From Legionellales bacterium (GTDB lineage: Bacteria; Pseudomonadota; Gammaproteobacteria; Comchoanobacterales; Comchoanobacteraceae): a stretch of 44,074 bases of DNA. The stretch lies in assembly GCA_018664045.1 (NCBI GenBank), contig JABJPE010000056.1:1-44074 (forward strand), in the 5' to 3' direction. Position 1 is the first letter of the stretch. Each line of letters opens with the position of its first letter. This document shows positions 25,712 to 33,576 of the stretch, one piece after another. Position numbers and translations under genes: made by a program. A model generated the notes under the pieces. It did no database searches, was not told the DNA's origin, and saw only the letters and a list, made by a program, of their open reading frames with translations.

Positions 25712-26518
25712 ATGCCACGAAAAATGACAAAATTAGGGCAGCATTTTTTAATAGACCATTACACAATAAATATGATTGTAGGCTATGTTGTCTCAAATTC
25801 AAATTATAATTTAGTTGAAATAGGGCCAGGTATGGGCGCCCTTACCATACCTGTTTTGGGATTGGGCCATGATATTACAGCAATTGAGTTAGATTCTAAT
25901 ATAGTGCCAAAATTGCAGGCAAAATCAGGGTGCGGCGATAGGCTTAAAGTAATAAACAAAGATGCTTTGCATGTGGATTTCAGTGAACTTCCACATGACT
26001 CAGGCTTATGTGTTTTTGGAAACCTGCCTTACCAAATATCTGCATTATTAATGCTGCGTCTAGGGCAGTATGATGGTCTTGTAAAAAAGATGATATTTAT
26101 GGTGCAAAAAGAGGTGGCGCTACGTTTAGCAGCCGCTCCAGGGACGCATGAATATGGTCGGTTGTCTGTTATGGTGCAGGCTTGGTGTGAAATAAAAATA
26201 GTGTTAGCTGTTGCAAAAGATTGTTTCAGCCCGCCACCTAAGGTCGAGTCTAGTGTTTTTATAGCTACGCCAAGAGTCCGCATGTCCACAGCTGCTATGG
26301 ACTGGGATTTATTTGAAAAAGTTGTAAGGCTAGCTTTTCGCCATAAGCGTAAAATGTGTTATAGCAGTTTTAAACAATTTCTAACTGTAGATCAGTGGCA
26401 TGACCTTGGGTTTTCAGCAACTTTAAGGCCAAGTGATTTGTCTGTTGAGGATTATATATCCTTAACAAAACACATTCAAAATAATGTTCCATTAGATATA
26501 TTTGTATCAAATGCGTAG
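25712..26518 (+). CDS. rsmA: 16S rRNA (adenine-1518/1519-N6)-dimethyltransferase
   Basis: RsmA/KsgA dimethylates two adenines in the 3' terminal helix of 16S rRNA, late in small-subunit assembly. The 268-aa protein shows KLGQHFLID at the N-terminus, the SAM motif EIGPGMGALT, and GNLPYQIS, the N-L-P-Y catalytic motif. A C-terminal helical domain (ESSVFIATP, AFRHKRKM) completes the fold. It begins 21 nt after surA. Its last 12 nt overlap the end of convergent tsaC. Confidence 0.97.
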   Translation: MPRKMTKLGQHFLIDHYTINMIVGYVVSNSNYNLVEIGPGMGALTIPVLGLGHDITAIELDSNIVPKLQAKSGCGDRLKVINKDALHVDFSELPHDSGLCVFGNLPYQISALLMLRLGQYDGLVKKMIFMVQKEVALRLAAAPGTHEYGRLSVMVQAWCEIKIVLAVAKDCFSPPPKVESSVFIATPRVRMSTAAMDWDLFEKVVRLAFRHKRKMCYSSFKQFLTVDQWHDLGFSATLRPSDLSVEDYISLTKHIQNNVPLDIFVSNA

Positions 26519-27058
26519 TACTTTTCCTGTTATAGCATCGATTATTTTGCTTGCGCCACATAATTTATCAATTTCTCCAGGAACCACATAATCTATACTA
26601 TTCCCAAATGTATTTATAACCTCATCACTATTTGTCGCTGCGGCTTTATTATGGATATTTGCACTAGTTGATACTATCGGTTTGTCATATAGGTCGCATA
26701 TATTTTTTATGGTTGGATTGTTGCTGATTCTAATTGCAACTGTGTTATATTTTCCTTTTATAATTGCGGGCACTTGTGGCGCTGCAGGAAAGAGCCATGT
26801 TGTGTGTCCCGGCCAGCTTTTAAATATTTTTTTATAGTGTGACTCAGGCATCTTTTGAGTTAGTCTTTTAACTTGTTCCCATTTTGCAGCTACAATAATT
26901 AAACCTTTTTCTGGCGGCCTTTTTTTTATTTCTATTATTTTTTTGAGTGCTTTTTCATCCATAATATCACAACCTATGCCAAACATGGCTTCTGTTGGAT
27001 ATGCTATTATTTTACCTTGCCTTAAAAAAGATACGGCAATATCTATTTCGCTAGTCAT
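26507..27058 (-). CDS. tsaC: Threonylcarbamoyl-AMP synthase
   Basis: TsaC (YrdC fold) makes L-threonylcarbamoyl-AMP from Thr, bicarbonate and ATP, for t6A37 in tRNAs reading ANN codons. The 183-aa protein shows AYPTEAMFGIGCDIM, EIKKRPPEKGLIIVA with the substrate-binding K-R-P, and PIVSTSANIHNKAA. The short form without the SUA5 domain is typical of Gammaproteobacteria. It starts 11 nt after the topA stop, so the two form an operon, as is common in this class. Its 3' end overlaps rsmA by 12 nt. Confidence 0.95.
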   Translation of the reverse strand: MTSEIDIAVSFLRQGKIIAYPTEAMFGIGCDIMDEKALKKIIEIKKRPPEKGLIIVAAKWEQVKRLTQKMPESHYKKIFKSWPGHTTWLFPAAPQVPAIIKGKYNTVAIRISNNPTIKNICDLYDKPIVSTSANIHNKAAATNSDEVINTFGNSIDYVVPGEIDKLCGASKIIDAITGKVLRI

Positions 27059-27069
27059 ACTCTTTTCTG

Positions 27070-29352
27070 TTATTTATCCGCTTCAGGAGCTGGCTTTTTA
27101 TCTCCGCACTCTGGGCATACTAGTTCTTTACCAAATCTTTTTGTTTCTTTTAGGGTGATAAATGGCCAGCTACATTTTGCACATGCAGTAGCTATAGGTT
27201 CATTCCATACTGCGTAGCGACATTTTGGATATTTATCACACGAATAGAAGAAGCTTCCTCTTCTAGACTTTCTTTTCAAAAGAGTTCCTTTTTCGCATTT
27301 TGGGCAAGTTATATTGGTATCTTCTGGTTTTTCTAGTGGTTCCATATGTTTGCAGTTTGGATAGTTACTGCAGCCTATGAATTTACCATAGCGCCCTGCT
27401 TTTATTACAAGCTCATGCTCACATTTTGGGCACTTTCTGTCTTTAACTACTTCTGGTGGTTCCTCGGGCTCATTGCTTTCCCCATCAATGTTTCTTGTAT
27501 ATTTGCAGTCAGGATAGTTGTCACAGCCTATAAATTTTCCTCTTTTACCAAGTCTTATCGAGAGTTGATTCTCGCACTCTGGGCATTTTTCATCTATTTC
27601 TTCATGTGTGACATCTTTTCTAGATACGTCGCTATCAATTTGGTCTACTTTTTGTTTAAATGGGCTCCAGAATTTATCGAGTAATGGCACCCATTTAATT
27701 TCGCCTCTAGATACTGCATCGAGCTCATCCTCTAACCCAGCAGTAAAGCCATAGTCTACATATTGCGTTAAATACTTTGAAAGGAAGTCACACACGATGG
27801 TGCCTGTGTCGGTTGGTTGAAACCTTTTTTGTTCAAGAATCACATATTCTCTATTTTTAAGTGTTTGGATAATGCTGGCATAAGTAGAAGGCCTGCCTAT
27901 TCCATATTCTTCTAAAGTTTTAACTAGTGATGCCTCACTGTATCTAGGTGGTGGCTCTGTAAAATGTTGTTCACTGGCTATTTTTTCAAGATCAACTATC
28001 TGGCCAACTTTAAGATTCGGTAGTTTAACTTCTTTTTTATTGTCTTTTTTATCATCATTACCTTCTTCATATACGGCAAGAAATCCTGGCTTTGCAATAG
28101 TTGAGCCATTAGCTCTAAATATGCCGACGCTGCCGCAGCCTAAATCTATTTTAGTTGCCATTATTGTCGCGTTTATCATTTGGCATGCTAGTGTTCTTTT
28201 CCAGATAAGCCCATACAGTTTTTGTTGGTCTTGTGATAGGAATTTAATAACATCTTTTGGTATGTTGTTAATGCTAGTTGGGCGTATAGCTTCGTGAGCT
28301 TCTTGAGCATTTTTTGCTTTAGTTTTATATGTGTGAGGGGCCGCTGGCATTTGATCAGCGCCAAAATTACTGCTTATAAAATCTCTAATTTCAGTGATGG
28401 CTTCCGGTGCAAGGCTTACAGAATCTGTTCTCATATATGTGATAAGTGCTAAATGTCCGCTTGGGGTTTCAAGTCCTTCATATAGCTGTTGTGCGACCAT
28501 CATTGTTTTTGCAGAGCTAAAACCTAATTTACGCGCTGCTTCTTGTTGTAGTGTTGAGGTCGTAAATGGAGCTGCTGGATTCCTTTTTCGTGGTTTTGTT
28601 TCAATATCAATAACTTCTAAAGTTTTATTTGCTGTGCTTTCTAATTCATTTAATGCTTTAGTAGCTTGTTCTTCTGATGTTATTGAAAACTGCTTTAGTT
28701 TTTCACCATTGTACTGAGTTAATTTGGCAATGAAATTTGGTGTTTCATTGATAGCTGCAGATATTGTCCAGTATTCTTGTGCTGTGAAAGCTTCTATTTC
28801 TTTTTCTCTTGTAACAATAAGGCGAAGTGCAGGGCTTTGTACTCTTCCGGCAGATAGTCCGCGTCTAATTTTTTTCCATAGTAGTGGTGATGCATAAAAA
28901 CCAATAAGGTAATCTAATGCGCGCCTTGCTTGTTGTGCATCTACTAGGTCTTGGTTTATTTCTCTTGGAGATTCAATTGCCTCTTTTATTGCTTTTTTTG
29001 TTATTTGATGAAATACGACTCTTGAGACTTCAATGTCTTTAAGTTTATTTTTCTCGTTAAGTAGCTCGCATAAGTGCCAAGCAATTGCCTCACCCTCTCT
29101 ATCGGGGTCAGTTGCTAGCATTAGTTTTTCTGCGCCTGTTACAGCTTGGTTTATTTTTTTTACATAGTTTGCGCTATCAGCTATGGCTTTATATTTCATA
29201 TGGAAATTATTGTCTGGGTCAACAGCCCCTTTTTTAGGTTCTAGGTCTCTGATATGACCTTTAGAAGAAAGTACGGTATAGCCCTTGCCTAGATACCCAG
29301 ATATGGTTTTTGCTTTTGCAGGGGATTCAACTATTACAACTGTTTTTGCCAT
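27070..29352 (-). CDS. topA: DNA topoisomerase I
   Basis: TopA is the type IA enzyme that relaxes negative supercoils. The 760-aa protein has the Toprim domain at the N-terminus (VVIVESPAKAKTI, LATDPDREGEAIAWHL) and the catalytic Tyr306 in ITYMRTDSVSL. Four C-terminal zinc-ribbon repeats follow: CPECENQL, CPKCEHEL, CPKCEKGT and CAKCSWPF, three of them with a G-K-F-I-G-C- or F-F-Y-S-C-type second half. It is shorter than E. coli TopA (865 aa) because the C-terminal part is reduced. In many relatives dprA lies close by; here two ion-channel genes on the other strand separate them. Confidence 0.97.
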   Translation of the reverse strand: MAKTVVIVESPAKAKTISGYLGKGYTVLSSKGHIRDLEPKKGAVDPDNNFHMKYKAIADSANYVKKINQAVTGAEKLMLATDPDREGEAIAWHLCELLNEKNKLKDIEVSRVVFHQITKKAIKEAIESPREINQDLVDAQQARRALDYLIGFYASPLLWKKIRRGLSAGRVQSPALRLIVTREKEIEAFTAQEYWTISAAINETPNFIAKLTQYNGEKLKQFSITSEEQATKALNELESTANKTLEVIDIETKPRKRNPAAPFTTSTLQQEAARKLGFSSAKTMMVAQQLYEGLETPSGHLALITYMRTDSVSLAPEAITEIRDFISSNFGADQMPAAPHTYKTKAKNAQEAHEAIRPTSINNIPKDVIKFLSQDQQKLYGLIWKRTLACQMINATIMATKIDLGCGSVGIFRANGSTIAKPGFLAVYEEGNDDKKDNKKEVKLPNLKVGQIVDLEKIASEQHFTEPPPRYSEASLVKTLEEYGIGRPSTYASIIQTLKNREYVILEQKRFQPTDTGTIVCDFLSKYLTQYVDYGFTAGLEDELDAVSRGEIKWVPLLDKFWSPFKQKVDQIDSDVSRKDVTHEEIDEKCPECENQLSIRLGKRGKFIGCDNYPDCKYTRNIDGESNEPEEPPEVVKDRKCPKCEHELVIKAGRYGKFIGCSNYPNCKHMEPLEKPEDTNITCPKCEKGTLLKRKSRRGSFFYSCDKYPKCRYAVWNEPIATACAKCSWPFITLKETKRFGKELVCPECGDKKPAPEADK

Positions 29353-29635
29353 GACACTATCTACACATGTTTAAGGAGCCAAAATTGATATTTTGCAATC
29401 TAACATACAAAAATGAACTTAACAACTATGAAAATAAATTAATTGTATTTAAAAACATTTTTTGATTCTACTTCTTTGCACAATGGCCCGGTTAATTTAG
29501 TTTCAAATAATAATGCTGCTTTAATTGCCTTTGTAATAAGAAAGTATCGGTATCGGAATAATATATGCAAATAAAAACACAGTAAAGCAGTGTGGTTTTG
29601 GCTCTTATATTAGACGGTTGTGGCTGTATTTTAGG
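29353..29635. other. Intergenic region upstream of topA
   Basis: This spacer between the divergent topA and the glutamate-receptor-like gene holds no supported gene. An open minus-strand frame (29492-29941) running from the coding strand's complement is not convincing. I see no strong promoter for topA; only A+T-rich sequence and weak hexamers. The promoter of the rightward gene begins at 29636. Confidence 0.4.
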
Positions 29636-29664
29636 TTGACATAAATCACTATGCATTTTAATAT
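29636..29664 (+). promoter_or_regulatory. Sigma70-type promoter for the channel genes
   Basis: A perfect TTGACA (29636-29641), a 17-nt spacer and TAATAT (29659-29664) give the same layout as the promoter at 85-113. Transcription would start near 29671, leaving about 26 nt before the preferred TTG at 29697. Confidence 0.5.
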
Positions 29665-29696
29665 CATTGTTTATACTATGCTCACGGAGAGAGTTG

Positions 29697-30833
29697 TTGA
29701 AAATAAAAATATTGGGCGCTATTTTATATTTTTTTATTCTTAGTTCAGCTTTTGCTGTTGCCGATAATTTGAGTAAAAATAATTCAGTTGATTTTATAAT
29801 TAAATATGTAGATGGAGTAGGGGGGGTAGGCACAAGCACTAACCCCATAAAGGTTGGGGTTCTGTATGCCAAACCGTTTGCGTATAAAAGCGCAGGTGTT
29901 TTGAAGGGTGTGGTAATTGACTTATGGGAAAAGATAGCCAAGGAACATAACTGGTATTTTGTCTACAAAGATGCGGGCACAAGTTACATACAAGCTGCAG
30001 TAGATACGGGTCGTGGAGACTATGATTTAGCAATTGGCAATTTTTCTAGTACTTATAAGAGGAGTAGTTGGGTTGATTTTAGTCGGCCCTTTATGATGAA
30101 CTATGTTGCTGTAGCAACTAAATCTAAATCTTCTAATATACTTAATAACATATATAATGTATTTATAGGCTCAATGCTACCAATTTTGATTGTTGTGATG
30201 TTTGTTTTTATTTTTGCCAGTATTCTTTTTTGGTTTTTAGAGCACAGAAAGCATACTTACGATGTTTCTGATTCATTATTTTCAACTTCAATAGCAATGT
30301 TAAGTGGAAATGTTATAGACAATCCTTCAACAAATTTAAATAGATTTATTTTTATATGCATACTGATCACTGGAACTATTTTGCAGGCAATGGTTATCGC
30401 GACAATAACAGACGCTTCTCTTGCTCTTAAGGCAAGTAGCGATCCTTTTTTAGATAAAACAGATATTAAAAATCATAAATTTATTGTTGAGAAAGGCTCT
30501 TCATTTGTAGATATTATAAAAAGATATGGTGGTAAATATTTTGAAGTTGTGGGCGCTGATACAGGAGAGTATTATTTAAAGAATAAAGATAAATTCGATG
30601 GTATAGTATCTGATCATGCAATTGCATACGATATAGCGCAAAAAGATGAATCTGGAGAAGTTATTTTGTCTAGCGTTAACTTAAAGTATGATGAGCTGGT
30701 TTTTTACTTTAATAAAAATTTTTCATATGCTAGAAAAGTAAACTCTTCAATTTTGCGCATGCAAGATACGCAAGAAAGTAAACAATTGTGTGCTCTATAT
30801 TTAGGGATTGAAGCTGATTTATGTGTTATGTGA
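29697..30833 (+). CDS. Ionotropic glutamate receptor-like ligand-gated channel
   Basis: This 378-aa protein has the iGluR layout. The signal peptide ends at FILSSAFA. S1 binding lobe (about 48-145) includes KRSSWVDFSRPFM, whose Arg matches the residue that holds the ligand alpha-carboxylate. M1 is at about 155-181. A pore-loop region (about 192-210, SIAMLSGNVIDNP) precedes M3 (about 217-240). The S2 lobe has EKGSSF and an Asp in DGIVSDHA that matches the amine-binding residue. There is no M4, as in prokaryotic GluR0. The TVGYGD potassium filter is absent, and the loop instead resembles the eukaryotic QQG-x-x-x-x-P pattern. The start is TTG 29697 with GGAGAG (29686-29691); the adjacent TTG 29694 is possible. 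It probably binds an amino acid; ion selectivity is unknown. Confidence 0.82.
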   Translation: MKIKILGAILYFFILSSAFAVADNLSKNNSVDFIIKYVDGVGGVGTSTNPIKVGVLYAKPFAYKSAGVLKGVVIDLWEKIAKEHNWYFVYKDAGTSYIQAAVDTGRGDYDLAIGNFSSTYKRSSWVDFSRPFMMNYVAVATKSKSSNILNNIYNVFIGSMLPILIVVMFVFIFASILFWFLEHRKHTYDVSDSLFSTSIAMLSGNVIDNPSTNLNRFIFICILITGTILQAMVIATITDASLALKASSDPFLDKTDIKNHKFIVEKGSSFVDIIKRYGGKYFEVVGADTGEYYLKNKDKFDGIVSDHAIAYDIAQKDESGEVILSSVNLKYDELVFYFNKNFSYARKVNSSILRMQDTQESKQLCALYLGIEADLCVM

Positions 30834-30896
30834 GCAAGGTTACATTGATTAATGTTAGAAGTTTTTTGATTATATATTTATTTTAGGGGATATTTT

Positions 30897-32369
30897 ATGG
30901 CAGGTCCAAGTCAATCTGATAAATTAAAGTATGTTGCAAAGGATAGTTCTTTTAAAACTCAAGAGGGTTTTTCAAGATTATTTATAAATATATTTATAGT
31001 GTTAATACTGGGGGCTGTTACTTGGTTTGTATGCACCACTTTAAAGCTTGGAGTCATGCATACAACGGAGTACTTATTCTCACCATTTGAAGCTGAGTCT
31101 GAAACAATAGGTAATTACAAGTTAATAACAAATGAGGAGTTATCAGACAGGTCACTAGAGCATCATAATTCTATCGTAGAAAAAAATAATAACGAGGGCA
31201 TCATGATTCTTATTGCTGTTATGTTTTTTGGCGCCTTGGTTAGGGGGATATTAATTAGGAACAAATCTTGGCATTCTTCTGAAGGTGATGGCGCAACTCA
31301 GACTATAAGTTATTTTTTAGAGAGTTATTCGTTAGGTGATGCCCCTGGAGTTGTTGCTAAGCACCGCTATAGCAAATCTACACTTCGGCATGCGCTAAAA
31401 AGATATATAATGACATTCTTAACTTTAGGATGTGGTGGCAGTGGTGGTTTAGAAGGGCCTGTTATTCCTATTGGAGAGTGTTTGGGGGCCTTTTTGGCAA
31501 AAACATTTAGAATATATAATACTGATGACTTGCGTGCTTTTCAGATGGCTGGTATTGCAGCAGCAGTTTGTACTTTATTAAACGCGCCATTTGCATCAGC
31601 TATTTTTGCTGCTGAGGTAGTATATAGTGAAAGAATTGTTTATAGGACTCTTTTGTACTCAATTTTTTCTGTGATTATTGCTTTTTCTTTGAACACACTT
31701 TTTTTAGGTCAGGGCAAGTTATTTGTTGTGGCGCAACACAATGCAAGCTATGGTTTTTTTGAGTATATGAATGTTGTGCTTGTTGCAATTGTTTGCAGTG
31801 GCCCTATTGGCGTGGGCCTTAATTATACATTTAAGTTTTTTAAAACAAAATTTAATTATATTCCTGTATTATTGCGATCTCCCATTGGTGCGATGTGCGC
31901 TGCTGGTATTGCTCTTGGTCTTTGGTTTTGGCTTGGCATTGAGCCGACTCATGTGCTTGGAATGGGCGAGGAGACAATTGAAGACTTATTATACGGTGTC
32001 GGTAATGAAAAGTTACATATATGGTGGGTGCTATCAATTGTAATTGTTGCAAAAGTTTTAGCTACAGGCCTTACTCTTATGACCGGTGGCAGTGCTGGGC
32101 TATTAATACCGGCGATGGTGCTGGGTGGATGCATGGGGGGTGTTTTACATGGTGTTTTGTTGCAATATTTCCATGGGTTTCATACTGGTATAGAGTTATT
32201 TATTATATCTGGCATTGGCTCTGCTTTAGTTTCTATAATTGAAGTTCCCATTTCTGCTGTATTGTTAATAATATCTATTTTTGGTGAGAGCTATGCGCCG
32301 CCAGCAATGTTATCTGTAGCCGTTTGTCACTTATTAGTTAAGAACTTAAAATTATATTTGCATAAATAA
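30897..32369 (+). CDS. CLC-family chloride channel/transporter
   Basis: CLC proteins are dimeric, each subunit holding its own anion path. The 490-aa protein has many membrane segments and no CBS domain. The gating glutamate is present (E186 in GGLEGPVIP, matching GREGP). GGSAGLLIP (residues 397-405) matches the G-x-F-x-P anion motif with Leu for Phe. The GSGIP motif is diverged (GDGATQT near 131) and lacks the usual central Ser. In IFAAEVVY the second of the two acidic positions of E. coli ClcA (E202-E203) is Val241, as in CLC channels. It lies 63 nt after the glutamate-receptor-like gene, with AGGGG before its ATG, probably co-transcribed. It ends 2 nt from dprA. Confidence 0.9.
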   Translation: MAGPSQSDKLKYVAKDSSFKTQEGFSRLFINIFIVLILGAVTWFVCTTLKLGVMHTTEYLFSPFEAESETIGNYKLITNEELSDRSLEHHNSIVEKNNNEGIMILIAVMFFGALVRGILIRNKSWHSSEGDGATQTISYFLESYSLGDAPGVVAKHRYSKSTLRHALKRYIMTFLTLGCGGSGGLEGPVIPIGECLGAFLAKTFRIYNTDDLRAFQMAGIAAAVCTLLNAPFASAIFAAEVVYSERIVYRTLLYSIFSVIIAFSLNTLFLGQGKLFVVAQHNASYGFFEYMNVVLVAIVCSGPIGVGLNYTFKFFKTKFNYIPVLLRSPIGAMCAAGIALGLWFWLGIEPTHVLGMGEETIEDLLYGVGNEKLHIWWVLSIVIVAKVLATGLTLMTGGSAGLLIPAMVLGGCMGGVLHGVLLQYFHGFHTGIELFIISGIGSALVSIIEVPISAVLLIISIFGESYAPPAMLSVAVCHLLVKNLKLYLHK

Positions 32370-32371
32370 TT

Positions 32372-33535
32372 TTATTGTATGTTTTTAAATTCAAACTGTA
32401 GTTCATAGCCACCAGAGTTATATTTTATTAAATTATATTGCTCTAGCTGTAATAATGCAGTTATAAGTTTTGTCTTGTTAGCTCCTGTAGCTGCTTGTAT
32501 TTGATCTATAGTTAGGTTTTTACCGGAAATCACATCTATAATTGTTTTTTTAAGAATTAATACAGATTGTATAAAATTATCTTTATTATTTTTTTGTTGA
32601 GATAGCCTTATTTCAGACAGAATATCATTTGGATGAGCTGTAAGTTTTGCTCCTTGCTGAATTAGCATATGGGTGCCGCTAGAGTTAGTTTGAGTTATGG
32701 GCCCTGGTATCGCAAATACTTCTTTGTTTTGTTCAAGTGCTAATTTTGCGGTTATTAATGAGCCGCTCTTAATATTTGCTTCGATAATACATGTTCCAAG
32801 CGCCAGAGCGCTTATAATTCTATTGCGGCGGGGGAAATGATGAGGACGTGGGGCTGTTTCAGGGGGAAATTCAGTTAAAATTAGGCCTTGTTGTTTAATT
32901 TTTTCGTACAATTTTTTGTTTTCTCGTGGGTATATTGTATCAGGACCAGTCCCTAGTACGGCTATAGTGCTGCCATAGGATTCTAGAGCTGCGATAGCTG
33001 CATAGCTATCTATGCCTTTGGCTAACCCACTTACTATGGTTATTCCTAGTGAGCTTAATGATTTGGCAAATGATGACGCTATTTTATTGCCATTGCAGCT
33101 AGATTTTCTACTACCAACTATTGCTATACTGTTTGCTTTTAGAAGCTCTAGATTGCCTTGGCAATATAGGAGTAGTGGTGGGCAAGAGGTTTGGCGTAGG
33201 CTATCTGGGTATAAATCATCATTGTAACAGATAATGTTATTTGTCGGTGATAGCTCTAGCCATGTTAAAGATTTTTTTACTAAGCTTAAATTTTGTTTTC
33301 TCAGATAATTTTTTGAGGTTTCGTGAACATTAAATTTGGCAAAGTTTTCCAAAAAATAACCTACTTGTTTTGTCTTAATTAGTTCTACTTTTTGTTTCAG
33401 ACAAAGCTTTGGCGTGCAGCTTAGTTTGATGGTGTTTGTTATTTCACTACAATTTGAATATCCCATAGTTATTATCATATGTATATATTCATCGATCGCA
33501 ATACCGTTGTTGCCTCTATTGACTTTGCGGAACAT
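32372..33535 (-). CDS. dprA: DNA-processing protein DprA (Smf)
   Basis: DprA protects incoming single-stranded DNA and loads RecA during natural transformation. The 387-aa protein has an extended N-terminal part that is poorly conserved, then the Rossmann-like core: AIVGSRKSS, SGLAKGIDSYA, VLGTGPDTIYPREN, TEFPPETAPRPHHFPRRNRII, EANIKSGSLITA and EVFAIPGP. A C-terminal winged-helix-like stretch follows (LTIDQIQAATGANKTKLITALLQLEQYNLI). The start is uncertain: ATG 33535 has no ribosome-binding site, and Met20 or Met24 are alternatives. It is convergent with the CLC gene (2 nt apart) and divergent from the 1863-aa gene with only 41 nt between. It implies competence machinery elsewhere. Confidence 0.94.
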   Translation of the reverse strand: MFRKVNRGNNGIAIDEYIHMIITMGYSNCSEITNTIKLSCTPKLCLKQKVELIKTKQVGYFLENFAKFNVHETSKNYLRKQNLSLVKKSLTWLELSPTNNIICYNDDLYPDSLRQTSCPPLLLYCQGNLELLKANSIAIVGSRKSSCNGNKIASSFAKSLSSLGITIVSGLAKGIDSYAAIAALESYGSTIAVLGTGPDTIYPRENKKLYEKIKQQGLILTEFPPETAPRPHHFPRRNRIISALALGTCIIEANIKSGSLITAKLALEQNKEVFAIPGPITQTNSSGTHMLIQQGAKLTAHPNDILSEIRLSQQKNNKDNFIQSVLILKKTIIDVISGKNLTIDQIQAATGANKTKLITALLQLEQYNLIKYNSGGYELQFEFKNIQ

Positions 33536-33576
33536 TAAGTTTAAATTCGCACTGAAACATTCCGAGAAAAGCTAAT

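Noticed and set aside
29492..29941. Minus-strand open frame of 149 codons overlapping the start of the glutamate-receptor-like gene
   Set aside because: It has no ribosome-binding site or recognisable domain and overlaps the signal peptide and S1 lobe of a clear gene; it is most likely antisense shadow.
30842..30855. Dyad ACATT-GATT-AATGT between the channel genes
   Set aside because: A five-pair stem separated from the later T-run by several bases; it could be chance in A+T-rich DNA, and a terminator here would cut the proposed operon.
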